From contig NZ_CP038013.1 in NCBI RefSeq assembly GCF_004379335.1, positions 1,100,643 to 1,164,642 of the forward strand: a stretch of 64,000 nucleotides of DNA, in the 5' to 3' direction. Each line of letters opens with the position of its first letter. The stretch's first letter is position 1. The notes beneath the pieces were generated by a model that was not told the DNA's origin, made no database searches, and saw only the letters and a list, made by a program, of their open reading frames with translations. This DNA is from Spiroplasma gladiatoris (lineage in GTDB: Bacteria; Bacillota_I; Bacilli_A; Mycoplasmatales; Mycoplasmataceae). A program made the translations under genes and the position numbers. Of this stretch, positions 34,285 to 46,409 are shown piece after piece.

Positions 34285-35382
34285 TTATTTATTAAACTTG
34301 AAAAAACAAACGTCTCCATCTTGAACAAGATATGTTTTTCCTTCTAGACGAACTTTACCTGTTGCCTTTAACGCCTGTTCGCTTCCTGCTTGAAAAATAT
34401 CTTCACATTTATAAACATCTGCTTTAATAAATCCTTTTTCAAAATCTGTATGTATAATTCCAGCACATTGAGGTGCAGTATAACCATCTTTAAATTGTCA
34501 ACCCCTTGCCTCTTGTGGACCAGCAGTAAAATAAGTTTTTAGTCCTAATGATTTATAGGCTGCTTTTATTAAAACTTCTAATCCTGGTTCTTCAATACCC
34601 AAATCACTTAAAAAAGTTTGTTTGTCTTCGCTATCAAGTTCACTTAATTCTTCTTCAACTTTTGCACAAATTTTTACAACTTCACAATTATTATTATTTG
34701 CATAATCTTTAAGGGTTTTTACATATTCGTTATCTTGGTTAACATCAGATTCACCAACATTTGCAACATAAATAAATTTTTTTGTTGTTAACAATTGAAA
34801 AGATTTAAGTAAATGGTTTTCTTCTTCATCAAATTCTAATTTGTTTAAAAGTTTTCCTTCTTCAAGTTGCGCTTCACATTTTTTTAATAAATTAAATTCT
34901 GCAATAATTGTTTTATCTTTTGTAGATTTAAATTTAGGTTCAACTTTAGCTAGCCTTTTTTTAACACTAGCCTCATCAGATAATATTAATTCTAATTCAA
35001 TAATTTCAACATCTCTTACTGGATCTACAGAACCTTCAACATGAGTTATATCTTTTGCATCAAAACATCTTACGACTTCACAAATTGCATCTGTTTCTCT
35101 TATATTTGCCAGAAAAGCATTACCTAAACCTTCTCCTTTGCTAGCTCCTGCAATTAAACCAGCAATATCTACAAATTCTATTGTTGTATATATTGTTTTT
35201 TTACTTCCAAATATTTTTGCTAAGTTGTCTAGCCTTTTATCTGGAACTTCTACAACCCCAACATTTGGTTCTATTGTTGCAAATGGATAATTTGCAGCCA
35301 TAACTTTTGAGTTTGTAATTGCATTAAATAATGTTGATTTACCAACATTTGGTAATCCCACAATTCCTACTTGTAATCCCAT
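34285..35382 (-). CDS. ychF: YchF/OLA1 family ATPase
   Basis: YchF is a ribosome-associated P-loop protein that prefers ATP to GTP. The 365-residue protein has [26 protein letters not shown], a helical insertion and a C-terminal TGS domain region ending [13 protein letters not shown]. The G4 position reads YVANVGE rather than NKxD, the feature that gives YchF its ATP preference. TGA is read as Trp (EARGWQFKDGY). AGGAG precedes the start, 15 bases after parB. Confidence 0.96.
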
Positions 35383-35397
35383 GAGTTTCTCCTAATA

Positions 35398-36270
35398 CTA
35401 TTCTTCATTTAACAATCCTAAAATTTCTAAAATTCTATTTAAATCACTATCATTTGAATATCAAATTGATAATTTGTTATTTTCAATACTGACTTTAGTA
35501 CCAAGTCTTCTCATAATATTATTTTCACTTTTAACAATAGAAGGACTTTTAGGTTTTTTAGTTTCTTTTTCAACAACATTTCCTTTATTTTTGATTAATA
35601 ATTCTACTTCTCTTGCTGTTAAATTTTTTGTTAATATTTGCTCAAAAATATTATTTAACAAATCTTCATTGCCTAAGATTGTTAAAAGTGGTTTTGCTTG
35701 ACCCATACTTATTTTTTTATCTAGCATTGCCTCTTGAACATTTTTTGGAAGGTTTAATAATCTCATTATATTTGCAATATGAGATCTAGATTTTCCAACT
35801 CTTTTAGATATTTCTTCTTGTTTCATTTTTAGACTTGTAGAAAGTTTTTTATAAGCTATAGCTTCTTCTATATCAGTTAAGTCGACACGCTGGATGTTTT
35901 CAATAATTGCAAACTCTTCCATTTGTTGATTTGACAGAGTTAAAACTATTACTGGCACTTCTTCTAACCCGGCAATTTTTGCAGCTCTCATACGTCTTTC
36001 TCCAGCAACAACCTCATTTTTATTATTAATAATAATTGGTTGAATTATTCCATGTATTTTTATAGAGTCTGCAAGTTGATTAATTTCTTCATTGTCAAAT
36101 ATTTTTCTTGGCTGATACGGATTTGGTTTTAATAAATCTAAACTTATTAATAAAGATTTTTCTTTTGCTATTGTTTTATCATTTTCAATAACATCAATTA
36201 TATCTGTAACTGATTCACCAAATATATCATCTAGTCCTTTAAAATTGTACTTTTTTTTAGATGCGGCCAT
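35398..36270 (-). CDS. parB: Chromosome partitioning protein ParB (Spo0J)
   Basis: ParB binds parS sites, clamps DNA with CTP and loads SMC/segregates origins with ParA. The 290-residue protein has LKPNPYQPRKIF, VVAGERRMRAAKIAG (the GERRxRA CTP-binding motif), the ENIQRVDLTDIEEA segment, an HTH (QEEISKRVGKSRSHIANIMRL) and a C-terminal dimer region after TGA-Trp (SIWYSNDSD). It overlaps the end of parA by 14 bases. The location about 28 kb from oriC fits an origin-proximal par locus. Confidence 0.95.
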
Positions 36271-37030
36271 TTTCTTTCAACACCTCTTTTACAAATTCAA
36301 CATGAGCTAATGCTCCTGGACCACTCTTGTCGTATTCAAATATTGATTTACCTTCAATTGAAGATTCTGAGATTTTAATGTTTCTTGGAATAATTGCTTT
36401 ATAAACTTTATTACCAAAAGTTTTCATAATTTCTTCTAATACATCATGAGCTAATCTTGTTCTTGAATCAAACATTGTAACAAGAACTCCTTCAACAGTT
36501 AAATTTCTATTTAATGTTTCTTTAACTTTTTTAATTGTTCTTAAAAGTTGTGCTACCCCGTGCATCGCATAATGTTCTGCTTGAATAGGAATTAGGACTG
36601 TATCTGATATAGCTAATCCATTTCTATTGATTAATCCAAGGCTTGGTGGACAATCAATAATTATAAAATCATATCCTTCTTTAATTAAATTAATTTGGTC
36701 TTTTAAAACGTTTTGATTGTTGTTTTTTTGCTCTAACAAAATTAAATCAACTGCTGCAACATCAATAGAACTTGGAGCTAAGTCTACATTTTCTTTAATG
36801 TTTTTTACAATTACCTCATCTAAAGTTTTTTCTCCAATAAAAACGTGATACATGCTTAATGTTTTGTTATCAATCTCATAACCAACTCCAGTTGTTGCAT
36901 TAAATTGAGGATCCATATCTATTAATAATACTTTTTGATTTGCCATCGCAAGCCCACATGCTAAATTAATTGCTGTTGTTGTTTTTCCAACTCCACCTTT
37001 TTGATTAGCTACTGAAATTATTTTTGCCAT
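36257..37030 (-). CDS. parA: Chromosome partitioning ATPase ParA (Soj)
   Basis: ParA/Soj is a DNA-binding Walker-type ATPase that moves ParB-bound origins and can regulate DnaA. The 257-residue protein has NQKGGVGKTTTAINLA (deviant Walker A with the signature Lys), LIDMDPQ, DFIIIDCPPSLG (Walker B) and RNIKISES. It lies between rsmG and parB, the common rsmG-parA-parB order. Confidence 0.97.
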   Translation of the reverse strand: MAKIISVANQKGGVGKTTTAINLACGLAMANQKVLLIDMDPQFNATTGVGYEIDNKTLSMYHVFIGEKTLDEVIVKNIKENVDLAPSSIDVAAVDLILLEQKNNNQNVLKDQINLIKEGYDFIIIDCPPSLGLINRNGLAISDTVLIPIQAEHYAMHGVAQLLRTIKKVKETLNRNLTVEGVLVTMFDSRTRLAHDVLEEIMKTFGNKVYKAIIPRNIKISESSIEGKSIFEYDKSGPGALAHVEFVKEVLKENGRI

Positions 37031-37044
37031 ACATTTGTTCCCCT

Positions 37045-37743
37045 TTATTTTCCTAATGGTCTTTTTTTTATTTGTGAATATAATCTTGGGTAAATTTCAT
37101 TTGTTTTACTAAATTTTTTATAAAACAAATTAATTCTTTCTCCCAAATTATTTATAATAAGCTTTTGTTCTTTATCTAATTTTAACCCAATAGTGCTCTC
37201 TTTGCTATTTAAATCTAAAATTTCACTTTTTACATTTTTTGATTTTAAACATATAAAATAGCCATTTACCTTTAAAGCTTGCACTCCTACTTCTAATAAG
37301 ATATTTAATGGAGCCATTGCCCTTGAAATAACAATATCAAATTGTTCTTTTTGTTCTAAACTATATTCTTCAGCTCTTTTATTTACAGTAAAAACATTTT
37401 CTAATTTAAGAGTCTCAATTACTAGTTTTAAAAAGCTTATTTTTTTATTGTTAGATTCTACTAAGTAAATATTTGTATTTGGAAATAAAATTTTAATTAT
37501 TAAACCTGGAAATCCAGCACCAGTACCTATGTCTAAAATTTTTTGGTCTATTAAGGAAATATTTTTTGTAAACAAAACAGAATCAACAAAATGTTTTAAA
37601 TAAATTTCTTGGTCATCAATTATAGTTGTTAAATTATATTTTTGATTTTCTGATTTTAGCAAATCTTTAAATTGAATTAATTTTGTTTTTACTTCTTCGC
37701 TTATACCACCAACATATCCTTCTAGTGTATTTCAATCTCACAT
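37045..37743 (-). CDS. rsmG: 16S rRNA (guanine-527-N7)-methyltransferase
   Basis: RsmG (GidB) methylates G527 of 16S rRNA. The 232-residue protein opens MWDWNTLEG with two TGA-Trp codons, so its true start at 37743 is visible only with table 4. SAM-binding LDIGTGAGFPGL and VISRAMAPL follow. GGAGGG lies right before the start. Upstream is a strong terminator hairpin; downstream comes parA after 14 bases. Confidence 0.95.
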
Positions 37744-37760
37744 ATACCCTCCAAAAAAAT

Positions 37761-37794
37761 AACCAATGATTATATTACCATATAATCATTGGTT
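37761..37794 (-). terminator. Strong terminator after the amino-acid permease
   Basis: A 14-bp perfect stem (AACCAATGATTATA/TATAATCATTGGTT) with a 6-base loop and a T7 run on the minus strand. It ends the mnmG-permease unit before rsmG. Confidence 0.9.
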
Positions 37795-37811
37795 AAAGGT
37801 ACAATTGGTTT

Positions 37812-39293
37812 CTAATTGCTTTGTTCTTTAATTATTTTTTTAGTTTTATATTCATTAAATAAATAAATACTTAATCCAATTATCAAAAATAAAAATCAAA
37901 GAATTGGAATAATTAAATAACTAGTATCTTTAGTGTTGGCGAACTTAACAATATTATCTATGATACCTAAATAATACATATAAATTATCATAAAAGTTAG
38001 AAGAGACAAAGTTATAATTCCTAAAACAAATCCTCCTTTTATTTTTTTTACAGGTATTTTTTTAGTTCTTCTGTTATTCAAAATTCCTCCTATAATTACA
38101 GCATATATTATAAAAACAAACAAAATTCCTGTATCTGCAGAATAATATGAAGCAATAAAATAATCGGGAGACCCAGAGTTTCATGTAACTGATAGTGATA
38201 TCGAAATAAAAACTATCATTGTAATTAAATTAATTAATACAGCTGAAAGGTGTAGTTTGTTTTTTGAAATATCTGTTATTTTTAGTTCTTTTAAATAACT
38301 ATTTTCTAATAAAGCTGCTTTAATAACCTTAGTGAAGACATTAGAGTAAGCATTTACAGAAGTTATTAAAGTAAAAACAATAATTAAATTGAAAATTAAT
38401 GATAAGATTGGATATTTTTTAAACATTTGCAAAACATTACCATCATCTGAAACTAAAAAGATTGATACAGTTATTAAAATATAAAACAAAGCACAAGCTA
38501 TTATTCCGCTAAGCATAGCAGGAGCAACAACCTCTTTATGTTCAATATCTTTTTGTAAAGTTACTGAATCAATAAAACCATCAAATGCAAATAAAACTGG
38601 TATAAGGGCTGAAAATAAATGATTCACTTTAAATTTTTCAAAATGTGAGTTAAAAGCATTTTGCGATACTTGTCCACTACTATATAATGCAATTCCACCA
38701 ATAAGAATCATAATTAACGGTATAAACTTAACTATTGAACAAACAATTTGTAAAAGTTTTCCGCTTTTATCGCTCTTATAATTAAGAAATTGAATACTTA
38801 ACAACACAACAATACCTAAAACTATTTCTAAAATTATTCTGGTTTGTTTACCCAAATCATCGTCTATACTTTTTCCTTTTGTACTAATAAGAAAACCATC
38901 TATCGCTTGAAAACAAGAATGAACTAAAAATAATGAACCAATAGTTGTTAAAAGTGGTATATAACAAACAACAAAAAATATTGCTGTAACTGATCCTCAT
39001 TTCTTGTTTACAAATTTTTCTGCAAATTTCGATAATGTACTGTGCTCTTCTTTTTCCATTGCTTTTGAAGCTTCTATATAAGAAAGCATCATCATACAAG
39101 CAACAACTCCGACAAAGATTCAAACAGCTAAAGCTACATAGGGGTTTTTTCCTGCAGCTGCTAGCACTCCATCTTCACTAGAGTTTTTTAAATAAATTCC
39201 AGAACCAACTACGATTCCAAAAGTCATAGAAAACAATACTAAAAATTCATAAGTTTTATTAATAAACTTATTTTTTTTATTGATATTAATCAT
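37812..39293 (-). CDS. APC-family amino-acid permease
   Basis: About 12 membrane helices over 493 residues. The start MININ... is followed by SMTFGIVVGSGIYLKNSSE, matching the first-helix GxGI(F/Y) motif of APC permeases. A mid-protein FAFDGFIDSVTLQKDIEHKE matches their conserved FxxxGFE-like region. The substrate cannot be told. TGA as Trp is used (AVWIFVG, NKKWGSV). GAGGTT near the end of mnmG can serve as ribosome site; the two genes are 2 bases apart. Confidence 0.85.
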
Positions 39294-39295
39294 TA

Positions 39296-41167
39296 TTATT
39301 TAACCTCGTTATATTTCTTTTTTAAATAAAACAAAAGCATTTGAATATCTGCTGGATTTACTCCAGTAATTCTTGAAGCTTGACCGATTGAAATAGGTCT
39401 AATTTTTTCTAATTTTTGTTTTGCTTCTATTGCAATATTTTCAACTTTTGCATAATCTATATCAATTGGAATTTGTTTTTCTTCCAATTTGTTAAATCGC
39501 TCGATTACTTCATTTTCTTTTTTAATGTATCCTTCAAAACGAATATTAATTAAGATGTTTTGTAACTGGTTATTTGATAGTGATTGAAGTTCTTTAATAT
39601 ATTTTTTTAGTGTATTAATATTTACTTTTGGTTGCTTCAATATTTCATATGCACTTAACCCTTGATTAAGGATTGCTTCTTGATTATTTTTTAATTCAAT
39701 TGCTAAATCAGTTTTTGGAGAAAATCTTAATTCTTTAAGTTTTTCAATTGTTTGATCTATTTCTTTTTTATAAATTAAAAAATCTTGAAACTCTTTTTCA
39801 CTTATCAATCCAATTTCGTAACCATATTGTTTTAACCGGATTTCTGCATTGTCATTTCTAAGCGATAATCTATTTTCTGCACGACTTGTTAATAATCTAT
39901 AGGGCTCGATTACACCTTTGTTGATTAAATCATCAATCATAACTCCAATGTATGCTTCGTTTCTTTTTAAAATAAAAGGTTCTTGATTATTTAATTTTCT
40001 TACAGCATTAATTCCTGCAATTAACCCTTGACCAGCAGCTTCTTCATAACCACTAGTTCCGTTTATTTGTCCAGCAGTATATAAACCTTCAACATTTTTT
40101 AATTCTAAAGTTAGTTTTAATTGTTGAGGATCAATGCAGTCATACTCTATTGCATATGCTCATTTATCTACAACTACATTTTCAAAACCAGGCAAACTTT
40201 TTAACATTTTTTCTTGAACATCAATAGGCATAGATGTTGAAAAACCTTGAACATAAAATGTATCTAACATATTTGATTCAGGTTCTAAAAAAATTTGATG
40301 TGTATCTTTTTTATTAAATCTAACAATTTTATCTTCGAAGCTTGGACAATATCTTGGTCCTACTCCATCTATTTTTCCAGAATACATTGCTGATTTATTT
40401 AAATTAGTTTCAATTATTTGTTTTGTTTCTATAGTTGAATGAATTAAATAACAAGGTTGCTGATCTTTAAAATTTATAGGGTTTTTTGTCGAAAACGAAA
40501 AAGCCAAACTCATATCAGTTCCTGGTTCTATTGAAGCTTTTGATAAATCTATTGAGTCTTTCTTAACTCTTGGGGGTGTTCCTGTTTTAAATCTAAAAGT
40601 TTTAATATTTAAATTTTTAAATACTTCAGACAATTTAAAAGTAGTCCTTTCATCATTTGGACCACTTTGTATTTTTTCTTGACCTCTATAAATTAGACTT
40701 GATAAATAAGTTCCCGTTGTTAAAATAACAGCTTTGCAATTTATAATTCTGTTGTCTTCTAAAACCACACCACAGACTTTATTGTTTTTAAATAAAATAT
40801 CTTCAACTGCTCCAATGACAAGTTCTAAATATTTTTGTTTAGAAATTACTTCTCTCATATATTTTGAATAATTAATTTTGTCAGATTGTGCTCTTAATGC
40901 TCAAACACCAGGACCTCTTGATGAGTTAAGTAGCTTCATTTGTAGAGCTGTAGCATCAGCTGCTTTTGCCATTTCTCCACCTAAAGCATCAATTTCTCTA
41001 ACCACAATTCCTTTTGCTGGTCCCCCAATAGAAGGATTACAAGGCATAGTTGCAATTTTATCTTCATATAAATTAATTAAAATTGTTTTTTTCCCAAGTC
41101 TAGCACCGGCTAATGCAGCCTCAACTCCAGCATGTCCTGCTCCAACAACAACTATATCTGCTTCCAT
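39296..41167 (-). CDS. mnmG: tRNA uridine 5-carboxymethylaminomethyl modification enzyme MnmG
   Basis: MnmG (GidA) works with MnmE (61455) to modify the wobble uridine of tRNAs reading NNA/NNG, using FAD and methylene-THF. The 623-residue protein has [17 protein letters not shown] (FAD fold), [27 protein letters not shown] (TGA as Trp), KTGTPPR and [19 protein letters not shown]-terminal helical domain binds MnmE/tRNA. The start at 41167 follows AGGAGG. With UGA decoded as Trp, cmnm5 modification of tRNA-Trp(UCA) is a plausible extra role. Confidence 0.97.
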
Positions 41168-41180
41168 TGGTTTACCTCCT

Positions 41181-42704
41181 CTATTTTTTAATTCTTTCAA
41201 ATAAAACTAATTTTTTTGAAATAGTTTCAAAGTCTATTTTGTTATTTGTTAATGAATCAAAATTAACTTTTTCAGGATTGACTCCCATTTGTAAAATCAT
41301 ATTTTCATAACTCTTTGTTAAAATTGGTTTTAGTAAATACGATACTATTAATATATTTTTTTGTAGAATTAAAAGAGTTTCATTTAGTTCTTCCAACTTA
41401 TCTTCTTTTTCTAGATTTCAAGGTTTAGTTTCTTCAATAAACTTATTACATTCTTGTGCTAACTTTAACACTTCTTTTATAGCTGCATTCATTTCATAAT
41501 TGTCCATTAATTTTTTATACTTTTCAATAGTTTCCAAACCCATTCTTACAAGGTAGTGATTTTTATCTAAGAGTTTAGTGTTTAACTTTCCATTAAAATA
41601 TTTAATTATCATATTAGAAACTCGAGAAATAAGATTTCCTACATTATTTGCAAGGTTTGTGTTAAAAGATTCTATGAATAATTCTTCAGTTCATTCTCCA
41701 TCTCTATCTGTTGGAAGATTATTTATAATATAAAATCTAACAGCATCACTAGAGTAACTTTTTAATAATTCAATTGGATCAATAACATTTCCTAATGATT
41801 TTGACATTTTATTGCCACCACTAATTATTCAACCATGACTCAAAAGTTTATTAGGTGTTTTTAAATTTAGAGAATTCAAAAGTATTGGTCAATAAATAGA
41901 ATGAAATCTTGTGATTTCTTTACCCACTATTTGAAGAATCTCACCATCTTCTGATCAAAATTTTTCTAACAGTTCTGTATTATCACTACCAAACCCAAGT
42001 GCTGTTATGTAATTTGATAAAGCATCTATTCAAACATAGACTATGTGCTTGGGGTTTTCTAATACTGGTATACCTCAACTAAAACTAACTCTAGTTACAG
42101 ACAAATCTTCTAGTCCTGTGTTAATAAAACTATTAAGCATTTCGTTTTTTCTTGACTCAGGTACTAAGAAATTTGTTTTAAATAAATCTTGTAAATATTT
42201 TTGGAATTTTGAAACTCTTAACATATAAGTTTCTTCTTGAAAATCTGTAGCAACATTTTTACAAACGTTATGTACAAAATCTTTATCCATTTGTTCAAAT
42301 GTTAAAAATTCTTCACAACTTATGCAATACTTTCCTTTATACTCTGATAAATAAATAAGATCTTTTTTTAATAAGAATGAAAAAATTTTTTGTACTGCTA
42401 TTATATGATCTTCATCTGTTGTTCTTATAAACCTATCATAATTTATATCCAACTTATTTCAAAGATCTTTAAAAGTTTCTACAACTTCATTTACATATTC
42501 TTTTGGTGTAATATTATTTTCTTTTGCTTTTTGTTCAATTTTTTGACCGTGTTCATCTGATCCAGTTAAAAAGAAAACTTCATAAAAGTTTTCTTTTTTA
42601 TATCTTGCCATTACATCGGCTAATGTTGTTGTGTATGTGTGACCGATGTGAAGATTTCCACTTGGATAATAAATTGGTGTAGATACGAAGAATGTTTTTT
42701 TCAT
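41181..42704 (-). CDS. metG: Methionyl-tRNA synthetase
   Basis: Charges tRNA(Met), including the initiator. The 507-residue protein has [18 protein letters not shown] (HIGH), [10 protein letters not shown], and [11 protein letters not shown] (KMSKS). The zinc-knuckle region shows CISCEEF without the second CxxC pair, so the knuckle is reduced. TGA is read as Trp many times (HGWIISGG, IYWPILL). No C-terminal tRNA-binding OB domain is present. Follows hpt by 4 bases. Confidence 0.96.
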
Positions 42705-42708
42705 TTTT

Positions 42709-43227
42709 TTAACCTTCTATAATTAAATTATAAATTCCTTTTAAACCACGATAGCTTTCATTATAAGTTAGTCCATAACCCACAATATAAACTTCATCAA
42801 CACTAAACAAAGAAGTTACTGGAATAGATACATTTCTATTTTTAAATTTTTTATCAATTAAAGCGAGTACTTTAACGTCAGCTGGTTTTTCTTCTTGAAC
42901 AAGATCATATACTCTTTGTAGTGTATTACCTTTATAAAAAACATCAGTAACAAGTAAAACGTGGCGGTCCTTTAAAGATGATTGCATTCCTAAATCAATA
43001 ATTGATCTAGCATCTGTTGCTTGATTTTTAATTATAAATTGAATTGTAACATCAATTGGTAATTCTCTTATTAAATCCGCAACGAAAACAAACGCACTTG
43101 AAAGTTCTGCAACAATTGTAAGTTGCTCTCCCTCATAGACTTTTGCTAGTTCAACAGCTGCTTTTCTAATAGATGCTTTTATTTCTTCTTCTGTAATTAG
43201 TGTTACTAAATTATTGTTTTGTTCCAT
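42709..43227 (-). CDS. Hypoxanthine phosphoribosyltransferase family, divergent active site
   Basis: The 172-residue protein has the length and order of [47 protein letters not shown] and [14 protein letters not shown]. The N-terminal LKG-type loop reads LSS. The PRPP loop, usually (E/D)D..DTGxTL, reads [10 protein letters not shown], so the usual catalytic Asp and the Thr of DTG are replaced. It may be an inactive or altered paralogue. It overlaps the purB end by 17 bases and forms a purA-purB-hpt group. Confidence 0.75.
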   Translation of the reverse strand: MEQNNNLVTLITEEEIKASIRKAAVELAKVYEGEQLTIVAELSSAFVFVADLIRELPIDVTIQFIIKNQATDARSIIDLGMQSSLKDRHVLLVTDVFYKGNTLQRVYDLVQEEKPADVKVLALIDKKFKNRNVSIPVTSLFSVDEVYIVGYGLTYNESYRGLKGIYNLIIEG

Positions 43228-44524
43228 TCTCTTTCAACACCCTTTCAAAAATTTTGTCTACGTTTCTTAAAAAAAAATTTATATCGAATAACTTCTCTAA
43301 CTCATCTTCATCTTTAATAAAATTTAAAATATCATTTTCTATTAAAACATTTTTGAAGTTTTTTGAAGTTTTTTGAGACTCCAAAGTACAAGATTGAATA
43401 AAATCATAAACTTTTTCTCTAGAGTTATTATACTTCATTAATATATAAGTTAAAACCCTTTGACTAAAAAATAAATTTTTTGATTCTAAAATATGTTTTT
43501 CGATGTTATCTTTATTTACAACTAAATTTTTAATTGTGTTTGTCATTCTATTTAAAATATAAATTAAAATATTATATACATCTGGTAATATTAATCTTTC
43601 ATTAGAACTATGTGATATGTCTCTTTCATGTCATAATAAGTTATTTTCATAACTTGTTGTTGCAAAGCTTCTAATGTATCTTGCTAAACCAGAAACATTT
43701 TCACTGCTTATTGGATTTTTTTTATGCGGCATAGAACTTGATCCTTTTTGTCCTTTTTCAAAACCTTCACATAATTCTGAAACTTCACTTCTTTGAAAGT
43801 GTCTTATTTCAATACCAATTTTTTCAAGAGTAGATGCTATATTTGAAAAAACACTTAACAAGAAAGCGTGTCTATCTCTTTGTGTTACTTGTGTTGAAAT
43901 ATTATCTACATGCAAATTCATTTTTTTAGCAACATAGCTTTCAATTTCTAATTCTAAGTTTGCATAATTACCCATTGAACCTGATATTTTTGCAACCTCA
44001 ATTTGATTTCTTGCTAAGTAAAATCTTTCTAATTGTCTTTGAATCTCATCATATCATAACAAAAATTTTAGACCCAAAGATGTTGGTTCGCCATACATTC
44101 CATGAGATCTTCCCATAATTATTTGATTTTTATTTTCTTTAGCTTTTTCTAATAAAACTTTTTTTAATTCATGTAAACTTTTTTCAACAAGTTCATTAGA
44201 GTCTTTTATCATTTTGTTTTGAGCTGTATCAACAACATCAGTTGATGTTAAACCTAAGTGGATTCATTTTTTTTCTTCTCCAAGAGTTTCAGAAACAGCT
44301 CTTGTAAAAGCGACAACATCATGTTTTGTTTCTTTTTCAATTTCTAGCATTCTATTCATATCGATTTTTGCATTTTTTGTTATAAGTTGACTTTCTTCTT
44401 TTGGAATTACTCCTAGCTGCGCCCAAGCTTCTACAACTATTTTTTCAACATCAAGTCAAATTTTTAGTTTGTTTTTTTCATCTCAAATCTCTTGTATTTC
44501 TTTTATAGAATATCTTTCAATCAT
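43211..44524 (-). CDS. purB: Adenylosuccinate lyase
   Basis: Converts adenylosuccinate to AMP plus fumarate in the salvage conversion of IMP to AMP. The 437-residue protein has [22 protein letters not shown] (catalytic His), and [13 protein letters not shown] (the family signature SSxMPxKxNP with catalytic Ser). TGA-Trp codons occur near both ends (EIWDEKN, LLWHERD). GGAGATAAAATA precedes the ATG. Follows purA, which provides its substrate. Confidence 0.96.
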
Positions 44525-44542
44525 TATTTTATCTCCGGTTTC

Positions 44543-45832
44543 TTAAAATATTTCTTCTAACAAAACTGTTTGTGTTCTATCTGGTCCCACAGAAAATCCA
44601 ACTAAATTAACTTCACAAAATTTTTCAATTAATTTCAAATAATTTTTTGCTTCATTAGGTAATTCTGAATAAGATTTTACATTTGTAATATCTTCATTTC
44701 ATCCTGGCGTAATAATATATTCCGCAACACACTCTTCAAATTCTTCAGCGGTTGGAGGTGGTGAAGTTAACTTTTTATCTCCTAATTTGTATGAAGTACA
44801 TAACTTTATTTCATCAACTCCAGATAATACGTCTAATAAAGTTATAAAAATTTTATCAATGGCAGAACTTCTGATTGCATACTTTAATGCAACAAGATCG
44901 ATTCACCCAACTCTTCTTGGTCTTTTAGTATTTGAACCAAACTCGTTACCTCTAATTCTGATTCCATCACCAATTTCATTTAGCAATTCAACAGGGAATC
45001 CTCCAGCTCCAACTCTTGTCGAATAAGCTTTAACAACTCCAAGAACTGAGTCTATGTATTTAAAACTAATTCCAGAACCTAAAGCTACATTTGACGCAGA
45101 GCAATTCGAGCTTGTAACAAAAGGATAAGTCCCGTGATCTATATCTAACATAGCACCTTGTGCTCCTTCAAATAAAACTTTCTTTCCTTCTTTAATGGCT
45201 GATTCTAAATATTCTCCACATTCAATTACGTTATTTTTTATTTTTTCAAAGTTTTTAATTAGATTAGTATAAATAGTTTCAAAGTCCAAGATTTCAACAT
45301 CAAACATTTTTTTTAAAAAGTTTTTTTGATATTCCCATATTCCTTTAAACTTTTCTTTAAAGTTATTTCTAAATAAGTCACCCACACGTATACCAGATCT
45401 TGAGACTTTATCTTGATAAGCAGGACCAATCCCTCTTTTAGTTGTTCCTATTTTATTTTTTCCTCTTGCCACTTCTTGTGCTTCATCAATTTGAATGTGA
45501 TATGGAAGAACAAGTTGTGCACGATTTGAAATCAAAAGTGTTCCATGGTTAGGAACTGTTTTATAAATTAAATCCAACTCTTCATTTAGTTGTTCTAAAT
45601 TAACGACGCAACCATTTCCGATTATATTAACTACATTTCTATTAAATATTCCTGAAGGTACTATTCTTACTTTATGTTTTTCTCCATTAAAATTTATTTG
45701 ATGGCCGGCATTATCTCCCCCTGAGTATCTAACAACTAGATTAGTTACTTGAGAAAAATAATCTGTGATTTTTCCTTTACCTTCATCTCCCCATTGAGAT
45801 CCAACAACAACTAAAGTATTATAATTTTTCAT
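44543..45832 (-). CDS. purA: Adenylosuccinate synthetase
   Basis: Makes adenylosuccinate from IMP, Asp and GTP. The 429-residue protein has GSQWGDEGKGK (P-loop; here the Trp codon is TGG), GGDNAGHQ, GTTKRGIGPAYQ, EGAQGAMLDIDHGTYPFVTSSN and TKRPRRVGWID (TGA as Trp). Length is normal. AAGGAGAAA precedes the start. The pth stop lies 10 bases upstream, so prs-pth-purA-purB-hpt-metG form a long string. Confidence 0.97.
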
Positions 45833-45842
45833 ATTTCTCCTT

Positions 45843-46409
45843 TTATTTGTTAAATTTATTCATAATATTTTTAAAGTCGTTGTTTGATGCAAAGTCTTCC
45901 ACAAAACCTTTTATTTCAAAAACTTCTTTTTTTATTTTATTTATTTCATCATTTGTCATTCTGCTTAAAACTCAATCTACTATTTTATAGTTTTCAGCAG
46001 GAGGGTCTATTCCAATTTTAATGCGATTAAATTTTTCTGTTCCTAAAAGTTTAATAATATTTTTTATTCCGTTATGGCCACCAGAACTACCTTGCTCTCT
46101 TAATCTTAATCTGCTAAGTTCTAAATCTTTATCATCGTAAACAATAATAATATCTTCTATTTTTATTTTATAAAAATTCATAAGTGCTATAACTGATTCA
46201 CCAGATAGATTCATATATGTCTGTGGTTTAGCAAATATAATTATTTGACCTTTTATATTTTTAAAATATATAAAAGCTTTAAAATCTTGTTTTGTAGATT
46301 CATAACCATAATGTTCTAACAAAACATCTATAGCTATGTATCCTGCGTTGTGTCTTGTAGACTCATATTGTTTCCCAGGATTTCCTAGACCAACAATTAG
46401 TTTTGGCAT
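45843..46409 (-). CDS. pth: Peptidyl-tRNA hydrolase
   Basis: Frees tRNA from drop-off peptidyl-tRNA. The 188-residue protein has LIVGLGNPGKQYESTRHNAGY (catalytic His in RHNAG), PQTYMNLSG, YDDKDLE (the DD(M/K)D motif) and GSSGGHNGIK. TGA as Trp occurs at KIVDWVLSRM. Its start codon directly follows the prs stop, the usual prs-pth pairing. Confidence 0.97.

Noticed and set aside
40878..41204. 108-codon open frame on the + strand inside mnmG
   Set aside because: It is the antisense of the conserved FAD-binding region of mnmG, which explains the long open frame; no ribosome site.
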